From Chrysoperla carnea (taxonomy: Eukaryota > Arthropoda > Insecta > Neuroptera > Chrysopidae), in the NCBI RefSeq assembly GCF_905475395.1, contig NC_058342.1, positions 33,624,140 through 33,688,139 on the forward strand: a DNA stretch of 64,000 nt, given 5' to 3'. Under the pieces are notes generated by a model that saw only the letters and a program-made list of their open reading frames with translations, was not told the DNA's origin and searched no databases. Positions 16,061 to 27,637 of this stretch are shown here, one piece after another. The translations under genes were made by a program, and so were the position numbers. Numbering within the stretch: position 1 is the stretch's first letter; each line of letters opens with the position of its first letter.

Positions 16061-16735
16061 CCATGTATAGATAGTTTTGATGACGTAATCGTTTGTTTTT
16101 TGACGTCACGTAAATTAAGAAAGTTTTCCACTCTTAAATAGCCACACACACATAGCTGATATTCCCATATTAATACATACTACAAAATTTTCACATAATT
16201 AGCGCCCTCGTGGGTAAACAGTGATGTTTACAAGAAAATCTTTCAAACAAAAGTTGTTTATTTTTTTATAAAGAAAATTTTTACATTTAAACATTTTTTT
16301 TAATCTCTAACGGTTTACAAGATGGACCCAAGACCCAATTGACCTATGTTGCTCATTTACGAACTCGACCTCACTTTTTACATCTTAAGCACACTATAAA
16401 AATTTCAGCTTGATATCTCTTTTCGTTTTTGAGTAATCGTGATGACAGACGACAGACGGACAGACGGACAGACGACAGACGACAGACGACAGATGACAGA
16501 CGACAGGCGACAGACGACAGACGACAGACGACAGACGACAGACGACAGACGACAGACGACAGACGACAGACGACAGACGACAGACGACAGACAGACATAC
16601 GGAAATGGACTAATTAGGTGATTCTATGAACACCTTAACCAAAATTTTTTTCGTAGTTTCAATATTTTTAAGCGTTACAAACTTGGGACTAAACTTAATA
16701 TACCATGTATATTTCATATATACATGGTATAAAAA
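16055..16735 (+). mobile_element. ATACCATGTATA-ended repeat, copy 2 (longest)
   Basis: Starts ATACCATGTATAG after the hairpin arm and ends ATACATGGTATAAAAA. Contains the family landmarks in order: GACGTCACG-TAAATTAAGAAAG, GCGCCCTCGTGGGTAAACAG, AACGGTTTACAAGATGG, an expanded ACAGACG run, GAAATGGACTAATTAGGTGA, TTTAAGCGTTACAAACTTGG. It is longer than copy 1 because of extra left-hand sequence and the expanded run. No transposase. Confidence 0.75.
16443..16594. repeat. (ACAGACG)n heptamer minisatellite
   Basis: About 150 bp of ACAGACG heptamers with a few GGACAGAC variants at the left. In the related copy at 13635-13665 the same position has only two or three GACAGAC units, so the run has grown in this copy. 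Open frames on both strands here follow from the repeat. Confidence 0.93.
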
Positions 16736-17521
16736 GAGTAAACCCTTGCGATAAAAATATGAATGCGTTCGAAGACCATTGTTTGAGGTATGCTAATCCA
16801 AAAAACTGAACGAGTATGCGTGGGGGATTTATCTCTCAGTGAACGAGTGTATACCTGGAGAAATAGCAAGAAATCAGCTTATACGCTTAGCTCAACACAT
16901 GTTCATCATCTCTATGTGTTTAATAAATTAGTGTGTAGTTGCCAGTTTTGTTGTGATCGTCGAATGTTTTTATTTTATTAGAAAACAAAAAAGAATCGAA
17001 AGAAGTGCTCGAAACAATTGATCAAAAATTTGCACCTCGAAATATAATTGTTTAATAGTTTTTTTTCACGAGTTTTTTTAACTAAAATGTGATCAATGTG
17101 TCTAGTGTTTATGTTTTTCATTGAACTTAAAGAAAATGTTTGATTATTTGTGTTTTTCTCATAGCTTTTTCGAATTAAATTGACAGGTAAATTTTAAAAA
17201 ATCAAATTTATTTATAGCACAATTTTTTTTTTATCTGATCTTTTCCGATACACTGGAAATATATTTGAGGAAAATTAATTTTCATTTATTTTATTTATAT
17301 CCTGTCATTCGCTTTTGAAATATCGTAAATTTTATGTTTTTTTGGTATGATATCAGATGTGAATTTTAGGATGTTTTGAAATTTTGTTTTAGAAAAAAAA
17401 AAATGTTTTTTAATGTCCCCTTTTAAAGTTTAAAGAGAAAATATACATGTGTTTTATAGAAAAGACGTCATAATACCGGATATACAGAAACACATCTTGT
17501 GTTAGATTTTTTTTTTTTGGG
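16736..17521. other. AT-rich gap, nothing recognised
   Basis: No host exon or assigned repeat. The 63-codon frame at 16790-16981 shows no recognisable features. Confidence 0.45.
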
Positions 17522-18080
17522 AAAAAAAAGTCGCGTGTCGAAGTAATTTAAAATAACGAAGACATTGAAAAAAAAAATGGCTTCAATTACACGATTTCGA
17601 GATATACTCGAAAAAAATAAAGAATCCTTAAAATAAATCGAATATCCTTACGAAAATCGGGGAAAATTGAAAAGCAAAGAAATACAAATTAGGTAATTTT
17701 GACCTAGAAAACGGAAAAGTGGAGTTAATTTAGCTAATTTAATTGAGATAATGTTAGAATTTGATTCGAGAAATTGTTTTTCGTGGAAACTTTGGAGAAA
17801 AATAGTCGAAACATTAAAAATAACGAAGACATCGAAAAAAAAGTGCCTTTAATGACGATTTCGAGATATACCCTAGAAAATAAACAATCCTTAAAATGAA
17901 TCGAATCTCCTTACGAAAATCAGGGAAAATTTAATAGAAAAAATACATATTGGGTAATTTCGACCTAGAAAACGGAAAAGTGGAGTTTTATAATTGAGAT
18001 ACTGTTAGAAATCGATCCGAATAATTGTTTTTCATGGAAATTATGGAGAAAAAAAAAGTCGCATGTCGAAATATGACGAA
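17522..18080. repeat. tandem duplication, ~267-bp period
   Basis: Two blocks share TAACGAAGACAT (17554 and 17821), GATTTCGAGATATAC, AATCGAAT-TCCTTACGAAAAT, GACCTAGAAAACGGAAAAGT and TGTTTTTC-TGGAAA. Both end in AGTCGC-TGTCGAA. Two copies only, clearly diverged, non-coding. Confidence 0.8.
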
Positions 18081-18611
18081 ATGAAAATTTTGTGTTCATA
18101 TGGTTCTTGTGGGGGAGTGGGGTTAGCTGTTTATTGTTTTTTAATGAAATCCCACTTGTAATTTAAACTAGTTTTTCCTTTAATGGGATATGTAAATTTC
18201 ATTTTGTTTATGAACCTAAATCCCACTTGAAATAATCAAAATAATTCAATTGTTTTGAAATTCTTTGTACCTTAGGTCCTCTTTCAGACAAATCACTTGA
18301 TTCCCTATTAATAGAATTCGATCTATTTCTTTTTCTTCGGCGAAAAATTTCTTTTTTAGTTAGAAAGTCACCAAATTATCGTCTAGTGATATTTTTTCCT
18401 CGGGAAAAATAAATGTTCTTCTGTTTAGATAAATTATTCGAATGGTTTTTTAATTTTTCTAATTTTTTTTTGTGTAAAAAGACAATTTTTACCTCGAAAA
18501 TCGGGCGCTTTTTAGAAAAGCTTTGGCCTTTTTGCTTTAATCTGTCACTGAAAGATAGATTCACAATTTTGAAGTTTTTATTAGGAAAATAACTGACCCG
18601 AGTAACTACGT

Positions 18612-18860
18612 ACCGCCTTGGTTAGGTTAGGTTAGAGTAGCTGTCCTGGGGTGGGACTGCCTTAGACCATAGGGTCCGTTGTGATACCGAAAAAGGGTTG
18701 ACCCATCCTCGGCCATTACTCCATGAACCATTTGTAGCTGTTTAAGAACAGCAGGAGAGCTTTGACGCCGACGGACTCCAATTCGAACCGCCTAACAATC
18801 AAAGAATATCGTGTTCGCTGGGAAATTAGCCTTGGCCTCACTTGCCTCCTCCCTTTCGTT
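18612..18860 (-). mobile_element. LINE 3'-end fragment (I-group tail)
   Basis: Reverse complement matches the end of the LINE reading frame at 26130-26180 (CTGGAGTCCGTCG-CGTC, AAAGCTCTCCTGCTGTTCTT, AAACAGC) followed by its 3' UTR (GGTATCACAACGGACCCTAT, GGTCTAAG, CAGGACAGC). The element ends in a GGTTAGGTTAGGTTAG run on the plus strand, i.e. a telomere-like pentamer tail. Severely 5'-truncated, as is normal for LINE insertions. Confidence 0.85.
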
Positions 18861-20345
18861 CACAATTTCATAGGTTTTAATTTTTTGGTGCGAAACCCTA
18901 ATTTTTTAAGAAATAAAATATAGCCCATGATGTTTTCTGACAATGTAGAATTCTATAGACAAAGAATTTTTAAAATCGGTTAAGTAGTGGATTCAAAAAT
19001 AACTGATTTCCATACAAAACCTCCCTCCCCTTAATCGGAGTGGAATAAGAGGATAAAAAATAATTTTCCGACCATTTTCATACTTACCAAATATTCAAAG
19101 CGGAAAAATTTTATACTTAAAAACAGAGTTTTTGAAATTTTTCCATTACGATTTTTAATCGAAATAAATAAGTATACCCGTATTAGGAAAATTAGTCATT
19201 TTCAAGCAGTTTTCCAATATAGAGAATTAATCAGACAGGAAATTTTATAGGTTTAAACAGTTTTGTATAATAATACTAAACAACGGAAATTCTGCGAGGT
19301 TTTCGGAAGACAGTCGAATTTCTCGAAAACGTGAAATGTTAGATCGGTTTTAAGAAAAAATAGACCGGAAAAAAATTTCTGTAATAGTGTCCTATTTTTG
19401 AACGCAAGGGCTAAAAACTTCGAGTTGAATTTGAGACCTTACGGTCAAGTTTTTTGTGGTGACTGTACTTAAGTAGATCCATACTTCAAAAGACCCATTA
19501 ATTTGGCGCCATTTATTATATTTTGTAAAAAGGACAGGTTTCAAAAAAACAAAAAACTACTTAAAAAAATACCTTCGTATTTTTTTTATCTATAAAAACT
19601 ACCTGTTGTAATGTAAATTAAAAATACAGAATGGCTCTAATAATTGGACCAACACATTTTTGGTCTTAGGATAAAATTGAAGTTCAAATCGTCTACCCTG
19701 GAAAATTTGAAAATATCAGGAGATTCTAGAAGAGTCAAGAAATTTTAAAATCGGTCAGAGAATATGATAAAAAATATCTTGTGTCTCTTAATAATTGAAT
19801 TCTGAAGACCTGATGCTTCATCGATCCTAACCAAACTCTGTCAATTTTAATCACAATATCTCCGTTTTAAGACACGCTTTATCTAAGTGCATAATTTTTA
19901 TCAGTTCATTATAACAGTTTAATTTTAGTCGAATAAATAAGCCGGAAAATACTGTAAAATTATGAAAACCTGTCGAATAGCACCGATTTCAAAAATACAT
20001 TTTTTAGGAACATTTATCGCCACTTTTGACATCGATGCGGCACGATATGTTTTTTCAACATTTACCGGTTTATTAATTCGATTATTTCCGTGACTAATGA
20101 TTTAGCCATGGCACTTATTTGTATACCACTCTGTATCAAAAATTATATAAAAAATGCCGAAAAAGGAACCAATAAAACAAACAAAATATTTTATTTTACG
20201 CTTTAGTAATAATAAAAAAAAAAAGTATTTTGTAGTATTTTAAATAAAAAATGTAAATAACGCCAAAAAAAAATTTATTTTACAAATATAGTCAAGTGTG
20301 TAGAATACCACATTGTAGGCATTCTGTAGTGAAAAAGCATTTGTA
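18861..20345. other. AT-rich gap with weak old repeat
   Basis: No gene. At 19690-19870 the text resembles the degenerate repeats at 1480-2060 and 42900-43190 (AGACCTGAT, TCAATTTTAATCACAA). Nothing else assigned. Confidence 0.4.
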
Positions 20346-20348
20346 TTT

Positions 20349-21228
20349 CACTGAAAAAAAATCTTAATACCAACTGATATGAGGTTGTGTCAACCTGATC
20401 GCGAGATCGTATATGGCGAATGGTGCCACGAATATGATAAAACTATCGTACAGGGTTGAGTGGTGAAGTTGACACAAACGCATGAGTTGTTTGTATGAAA
20501 GTAATATTCTGTCTAACAAATTTCAAATATTGTTGTTTTTAATAATAATAATATTATAACAAAATACTGATGTGATTGTTACAACTACACGAGCAGGTAA
20601 AAAAAATAAAAGGTTTATACTTGCTAAAAGGTTTATTTAAAAAAAGAAAACTTCTTCAAGTCGAATTGATTTTAGTGTCCTAAATCTACAGCTTAATCAA
20701 CTGGGCTATCGATCGATGCTTGTTACATAAATACCAAAAAAATATAGTAAATCTTATAAAAATGATCAATATATTTATTTCAAACTTTCTGTTAGCTGGT
20801 AACAACAATTTTCATGAAGTTGGCTCAATCACATATGGACTAGGCATGATAGATATGCGATCATAATAACCAAATACTGTATTTAAAGCAAACGCAATGA
20901 AATGTTCTTTTAATTGATCGATTCGTTTTATTTACACGATTATATATTCCAACTAAGTACAATTTTATTTTCCATCAATAAAATGCATGACTTTAAACTT
21001 AAAATCAATCTCTTTCATAGAAGTAATGATTTTGTTTATTTAACTTCAGTGATTTTGTATCAATGAATTTATAATTTAAATTCAATTTCATTCTATTGTA
21101 AATACAAATATTTAGCTGCACTTGTTCCAATCATTTAGGAAATTGTTTGGAAGTATTTTTACTTTATTTCATAATGAAACGGCCAATTTCGGGATGAGGT
21201 TGTCATTATTTTAATTTTTTTTTCAGTG
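20349..21228 (+). mobile_element. CACTG-ended non-autonomous DNA element, copy 1
   Basis: 880 bp starting CACTGAAAAAAAAT and ending with the inverse (ATTTTTTTTTCAGTG). TTT on both sides (20346-20348 and 21229-21231) may be a 3-bp target duplication. Interior landmarks: ACTGATATGAGGTTGTGTCA, GACACAAACGCATGAGTTGT, ATTTAACTTCAGTGATTTTG, GGCCAATTTCGGGATGAGG. Collinear with 27638-28501, and inverted at 22101-22905 and 62977-63262. No transposase. CACTG ends recall CMC-type (CACTA/Chapaev) elements, but this is only a terminal-sequence resemblance. Confidence 0.75.
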
Positions 21229-21229
21229 T

Positions 21230-21609
21230 TTAAGGACGTTCATGCGTGTACCTGTTTTGCTATGTGCGTTCATAGGGAAACAGTATGTAAATTTTAAAGA
21301 ATTTTAAATTAATAGAAAATAGAAAATTTTTTTGAAATTCTATTAAAAGTTTAAATAATTATTAACTGGTAAAAGTTTCAAGTATGGTTATCGATATTTG
21401 AAATTTTTGAAAAATATCGATTTATAATTTTCATTTAGTCCTATGTTAAAACTTACTTTTAGTCATTTTTTAAACTTTAAAAAAATTTAAATTAATTCGA
21501 TAACAGGTTATTTTCCCTGTCTTAAATCATAGAAAATCATTTAAACTATCGCATTATCATATTGTTTTTTATTTCTCTACTAATATTGTTGACGCATGAA
21601 CGTCCTTAA
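21230..21609. mobile_element. TTAA-flanked MITE with perfect 14-bp TIRs
   Basis: TTAA, then GGACGTTCATGCGT (21234-21247), 344 bp of AT-rich DNA, then ACGCATGAACGTCC ending at 21605, then TTAA (21606-21609). TIRs are identical and the TTAA duplication is intact, which fits a piggyBac-type non-autonomous element. It sits exactly at the right edge of the CACTG element, sharing its TT. Confidence 0.85.
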
Positions 21610-22100
21610 GGACAAAAGTTTATATTTCTGATTGATGTATTTTTTGATAATTTTAATATTTTCATCATATGCAAATTAGATGGTGTACGAGAACCAATTG
21701 TAATGCTCAATTCATATTTATAAGAAATCATTGCATCCTACGCAGATATTGAAATACCTTGACAAATTGAAGAAACATTTTTAAAAAAAATATATATAGA
21801 GAGAAATTCAGGTGTTATTGAATTGGAATGGAAATTAAAAATTTTGTAAAATGATGTCACCTGTAGAGTACTCTAAGCTGCTGAGCGCTGAGTGCGCTGA
21901 GTGCTGTGTGAAGTTGAGCGCAACGACGCAATGCTATCAAAACAAAACACAAATACATTGACAAACATCTCTCAAATAGAAGCTAATTAATTTTAAGTAT
22001 TTACTTGTTACTTACAAAAAAAATTATTATCATACGATCAATTTATTATTGAAGTCATGAAATTTATTCATTTTTGTATACCCTGTGTATACTCAATATT

Positions 22101-22905
22101 CCACCAGTTGAGAATGTCAAAAATAATGACAATCTCATCAAGTACAGCTAAATATTTGTATTTACAATAGAATGGAATTGAATTTAAAATATGAATCCAT
22201 TGATACAAAATCACTGAAGTTAAATAAACAAACTCATTACTTCTATGAAAGAGATTGATTTTAAGTTTAAAGTCGTGCATTTTATTGATGGAAAATAAAA
22301 TTGTACTTAGTTAGGAATATATAATCGTGTAAATAAAGCGAATCGATCAATTAAAAGAAAATTTCTTTGTGTTTGCTTTAAATAGAGGATTTGGTTATTA
22401 TGATCGCATATCTGTCATGTCTAGTCCATATGTGATTGAGCCAACTTCATGAAAATTGTTGTTACCAGCTAACAGAAAGTTTGAAATAAACATTTTGATC
22501 ATTTTTATAAGATTTACTATATTTTTTTATTATTTATGTAACAAGCATCGATAGCGCAGTTGATTAAGTTGTAGATTTAGGAATCTAAAATCAATCTGAC
22601 TTAAAGAAGTCTTCTTTTTTAAATAAACCTTTTAGCAAGTATAAACCTTTTATTTTTTTATCTGCTCGTGTAGTTGTGACAATCACATCAGTATTTTGTT
22701 ATAATATTATTATTATTCAAAACAATAATATTTGAAATTTGTTAGACAGTATATTACTTTCATACAAACAACTCATGCGTTTGTGTCAACTTCACCACTC
22801 AACCCCGTACGATAGTTGTATCACATTCGCCATATTTGATCTTGCGATGATGTTGAGATCAAATATGGTCTTTTATCTTGATCGTATTTTCCTCAGTTTT
22901 TGAAC
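22101..22905 (-). mobile_element. CACTG-ended element, copy 2, inverted
   Basis: Reverse-complement copy of 20349-21228: CAAGTACAGCTAAATATTTG, CAAAATCACTGAAGTTAAAT, CAACTCATGCGTTTGTGTCA. Its inner end lacks the GGCCAATTTC segment and both termini are eroded (CCTCAGTTTTTGAA at the right). Together with copy 1 it makes a giant inverted repeat, ~0.8-kb arms with ~0.87 kb between. Confidence 0.75.
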
Positions 22906-23935
22906 ATCCTGTATAAAAAAAAAGAGAATTGATTTTTTAAAATGTATTGTAATTTTTGATTGATTTACGATCATTTTGTAAATTGTTTACCGTTTACAGA
23001 GGGTACACATATATTTCATATTCATAATAATTGAGTAACGAAGTCAATTGTTTGCCTGAAGAGTTATTCATATGTAAATATCAATTTTCAATAAAAGAAA
23101 ATTACTTTTCAAATTATCTATTTATCTTTTATTTATTTTTCTTTTAAAAAGCAATCATCATTAATTTCTGTAAATCGCGTCATGAGAATATAAAAAATTA
23201 CTACTTACGTAAATACCATATTTCAAATTACAGTGAAAACTGTTTATAACGACAATCGATATTGGTTTATAATGATTGAATCACTTATTACGACAAAGTC
23301 GCAAGGTAAAGTGTTAGTATGACGAAATGTTAAGAGGCGGAGTCTCTAAGGAAATGTGACGTTCATATTTCATCGACAATTTTAAGAATGTACGAGCAGG
23401 GCAGAATCTTTCAGTTAAAAGCAGGTAAAAAGACTTTAATTATTCAGCTTTCGATATTTCGAAAGCCAAGGCACATATCGAAAAATTTTATTCGTATTTT
23501 TCGTCTACATTCATTCCTCCAATACTTCGAAATACCCCTGTATGAAATTTTCATATTAAGTACAACTGAAAATGTGCTGATAAAATTAATTTTTCTAAAC
23601 TGATTTTGCACAATATGTGATAAAGGAAATTCTTTTCTTAACCAAACATTTTCATAATATTTATAAAGATAATTAAAACTTAAAAATTGTTTGAACTTCA
23701 TTTTTGTGGCCTTATTAATCAATAATAAAGTTTTATCTTGTAATATTTAAAAAAAAATTATTGATTAATTTTGTTATCAAAATAAATTATCACAGATTTT
23801 GAAACGTGTTTCACGATTTAGACCAGCCATTTTATGTTGAAAATTATTTAGTATGGACGCAGGTTTTTAAATGTGTTTCACGATTTTGACCTGTAATTTT
23901 ATGTTGAAAAAACCCCTCTTAAAAAATCGAAAAAC
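22906..23935. other. AT-rich gap, nothing recognised
   Basis: No host exon, domain or named repeat. Overlapping open frames at 23388-23603 and 23444-23722 have no family features. Confidence 0.45.
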
Positions 23936-24690
23936 TCGTGAAAATTTCAGTTAAGGTAAATTTGATAAAAAAAAATAGGGTTCAATTAGCGAGAGGCGAG
24001 CAGTGTCTGAGAAAAACGATATATCAAATCGATTTTTGATGTTATCTCGAAAATTATTCGTTTAATGGTTAAATGAACCCGATTTTTGAATTTTTTGGGT
24101 CAAAATTACCCTATGTACTGAGTTTTATCCAAATACAAGACGAAAAATTTGTTTCGATTTTTTGCAATTTTCTTAAGGGGTACCCCTTAGTAAAAATCGA
24201 AAAAATCGTGAAAAATTGTTCGGTTCAGAATTTGATAAAACTCAGTTTATAAGGTAAATTTGACCCAAAAAATTCAAAAATCGTGTTCATTTTACGATTG
24301 GACTAATAATTTTTGAGAAAAATGACATTTTGGATCAATTTCTGGCGATATCTCGAAAATTAACCGTCCAATCGTTAAATGAACCCGATTTTTGAATTTT
24401 TTGGGTCAAAATTACCTTATGTACTGAGTTTTGTCGAAATACAAGCCGAAAAATTTGTTTCGATTTTTTGCAATTTTCTTAAGGGGTACCCCTTCGTAAA
24501 AATCGAAAAAATCGTGAAAAATTGTTTGTTTCAGAATTTGATAAAACTCAGTTTATAAGGTAAATTTGACCCAAAAAATTCAAAAATCGTGTTCATTTTA
24601 CGATTGGACTAATATTTTTTGAGAAAAATGACATCTTGGATCGATTTCTGGCGTTATCTCGAAAATTTGACCCAAAAAATTCAAGAGTCG
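23936..24690. repeat. palindromic satellite array, ~2.4 units
   Basis: AAGGGGTACCCCTT cores at 24175-24188 and 24481-24494, period 306 bp. Arms as in 1-690, same orientation of the minor arm differences. A related decayed lead-in (TTTCACGATTT-GACC, repeated at 23808 and 23870) lies just to the left. Confidence 0.9.
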
Positions 24691-25287
24691 TTTTTGGGTC
24701 TTTTCCACTTTTTTGAACAAGGTAGTAAATTTTTTGAAAATTATAAAATTAAGCAAAAATAATGATTATGTAAAATCTTACATCAAATCACAGTTATTAC
24801 CAATTTCATAGAAATGAAATCTGTCATTTTACAAATCGTTAATAACATATCTTTATTAATAATTTCATAATAATTATTGTGCTTGCGCATGACAATCAAA
24901 CATAAAATTTATAATTATTACCTTTTTGCGTTTTAAATTGATTGTTATATTATTTATTTATTAAAATATAATAATTATTTAAAAAAAATCATTTTTTAAT
25001 CTGTGACTTAAGAGATTTAAGTACATATGACTTTAAAAAGTCAACACCTGCGTAATCACAATGGTTTTGGATTGTTTGTGCTGTAGCAGCCCAGCCAGCG
25101 TGTGTAGGTTGGCCAGTAAGATGTTAATAATACCTCTAAATGTGCCCATTTGGGCGTAAATAATTATTTTGAGAAAGTATCATTTTATTTTATATTTTGT
25201 GCTGATTTTAATTATTTTTTCATTTTGTTTAAAGCCATTGTTTGTAAATGCTCTCTTTTATTTGTGATGTTTACATATTTAGATCAG

Positions 25288-26298
25288 TTAAAGAGATATG
25301 GAAGGATTGAATAATACTAAGGATTTCAATAAAACTTTTTTTGATTAACAAAGTTTACAAAAATCACAAAAAAGTCCTAGGTCATCGGGCTTTTTATTAC
25401 TTTTTTTATCGTTCAAAGTTGGCTGAAAAAATGATGAATCATATAGGTTATGCTTTTCAATTGGATATTTCTATATCAAAAAATCTAGAGAGTGTGATAA
25501 AAAACTATCTAAAATATTTAAACAATCTTGTAGTTTATAAAAATTACCATCAAAATATAAGGTTGTCAATGATATCAAAACAAAGGAATGATATCAAATC
25601 AAATCATGTCAAAGATAGCACAGGACTGCCGTACGTCCTTAAATGAGCTGGCTGAACACATGAATGTAAACCTGGTATGGGTACCGGGACACAGAGACAT
25701 TCCAGGAAATTGCGAAGCCGACGAGCTTGTCAAAAATGAAACAATGCTGCCGGACATAAGCGTCAATAAATATCCGGGAGTTCCATTTGCGAACTGCAAG
25801 TTGCTCCTCAAAGAGGATATGTTAAAAAGAACCAATCTTAGATGGAAGGAGGAACGTACTTGTGGTACTACAAGACAGATATGGTCTGAGTACAATCGCA
25901 GGCGTTTAGAAGATCTTATATCACTTCCAAAAGCCTCTGTTCGCAAAGTTGTTGCGGATATTACAGGACACTGGTTGGGCGGCAGGCATGCTGTACGCCT
26001 GGGCCTGGCAGTGTATCACGACTACTGCAGGAGCTGGGAGGAGAAAATGTTTCATCTTCTCTGTCACTGCTCAGCTCTTGTCATGACGAGATGGACTTAC
26101 TTGAGCCAACCTCTCTTTGTCGACCTCTCCGACCTGGAGTCCGTCGACGTCAAAGCTCTCCTGCTGTTCTTAAACAGCTCCAAATGTCGGTATCACAACG
26201 GACAATCTTTTTCGGTATCACAACGGATCCTATGGTCTAAGTGTGTCCCACCCCAGGACAGCCATTCTAACCCTACTGTAGGGAAACAATCACCTTAA
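25288..26298 (+). mobile_element. TTAA-flanked element, copy 2, with LINE inside
   Basis: Left part (25288 to about 25590) matches copies at 12406 and 31301 nearly base by base; right end (about 26272-26298, CTACTGTAGGGAAACAATC then CACCTTAA) is the element's right terminus. Between them about 260 bp of the element is replaced by ~680 bp of LINE. Left flank is TTAA (25288-25291), right TTAA (26295-26298). Either the LINE inserted with a deletion or the composite moved as a unit. Confidence 0.7.
25591..26276 (+). pseudogene. LINE ORF2 C-terminus: RNase H end plus CCHC region
   Basis: The open frame to 26298 encodes the end of a non-LTR retrotransposon ORF2. The RNase H C-terminal part reads VNLVWVPGHRDIPGNCEADEL, with the conserved His in GHRDIPGN and Asp in EADEL. 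Then follow a linker, WLGGRHAVRLGL and a zinc-knuckle-like C-x-H-x-C segment near YCRSWEEKMFHLLCHC. The reverse transcriptase and endonuclease are missing, so it is a 5'-truncated copy. After NSSK the frame runs into 3' UTR sequence, where TCGGTATCACAACGGA occurs twice 29 bp apart. RNase H placement suggests the I group (I, LOA, Nimb and relatives); the exact clade is open. Confidence 0.88.
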
Positions 26299-27637
26299 AA
26301 TGAACTGATTGATAAACACTGGTTAAAAATAAACACGTGTTAAACATAAAAAAGTTAAGTATAAAATGAAACCTCTAAACAAGTAGCTGTGTTCTATCAA
26401 TATAATAAAAATACGGTAATGTTTAGACTTTAGATGAAATAAAAAATAAAAAATTAATTATGCAAATCTTGAATACTTATTATTTTTTATTTTTAAAACA
26501 AATTGTTGTAATTCATAATTCATGGTAAATACTTAGTTATAGAAGTTATGTTGTTGCTTCAAACTTGTATAGTTTTTATGGGTTTTCCAATAAGAGTGAT
26601 ATTTTTTTTAAAATTTGAACACAAAACAACAATTCCACGATAATAGGGAATATTCATGTATTTTTTTAATATTTTTAATGCATTGTTTACACCGTTATAA
26701 CATAGTAAAAAATATAAATACAGTTTAAAAATATTGTAATTAAGTGTAAAAAAATATTTAAAATACAAAATAATTTTGAGATGTTTAAACGCAGTCTTTT
26801 GGTGCTCTCTGTTGATGACGTATTTAAATGTGAGCTGTCAATTGGTGACAGTTCAATGTATAATTTACACTTTAAAAAAATGAATTTACAACACAGAATT
26901 TACACACGTTATTATTAAGTTTTCTAATAAAAAGCCGTATAATAATATAACTCAATGTAATACCATACAAAATATAAGTAATTATTACCATACAGTATGT
27001 CAACAAGTCTGACAAGCCACATACTATGACGTCACGTTCGTTTTAAAATTTGAATTTCTCTCACTGAATTTGTACTTTTATTAATTAATTTTAAGTAATT
27101 AAAATCATATTAATTACTTAAATAATGGTTTATTTCAAATGTCCAGCCAATAAAGTTACGAAAAAAAATATTTGAAACAAATTATTAAATTTCATGAATA
27201 TTTCCTATTGTGCTTTATTTTGAAGCTTAAGGATGTATGAGCATTACAATAACGGTGGAATTGTTTTATTTTATTCAACTTTTAAGTATCAATCTTAATG
27301 GTAAACCCTACAGTTTGTAAAGTTAGGTACATTAAATATTACATCATTACACAAAATTAAAATATACTTGAAATTTGAAACAGGTTTCATTATTTTATTT
27401 GAAATAATTAATTTTTTAAAATAATTATAAGACATCAATTCAATTCAATTACAAAATAGTTTTATTTTTAAACATTCTATCATAAGTATGCGTATAACCT
27501 TACTCTCTACTGAGCCAGGTTCAGTAGTTCTTTTATGTTCTTTTTTGAACTTTATACCCCAGAACGTGACTTCCTCTTGCATACAGTGTCAGTCACATTT
27601 GCATTTTGTTAAATAAATCATATATCCTAAAATTTTT
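26299..27637. other. AT-rich gap, nothing recognised
   Basis: No host exon or assigned repeat in about 1.3 kb. Confidence 0.45.

Noticed and set aside
25599..25946. 115-codon minus-strand frame
   Set aside because: It is the antisense shadow of the LINE RNase H frame on the plus strand, which has recognisable motifs.
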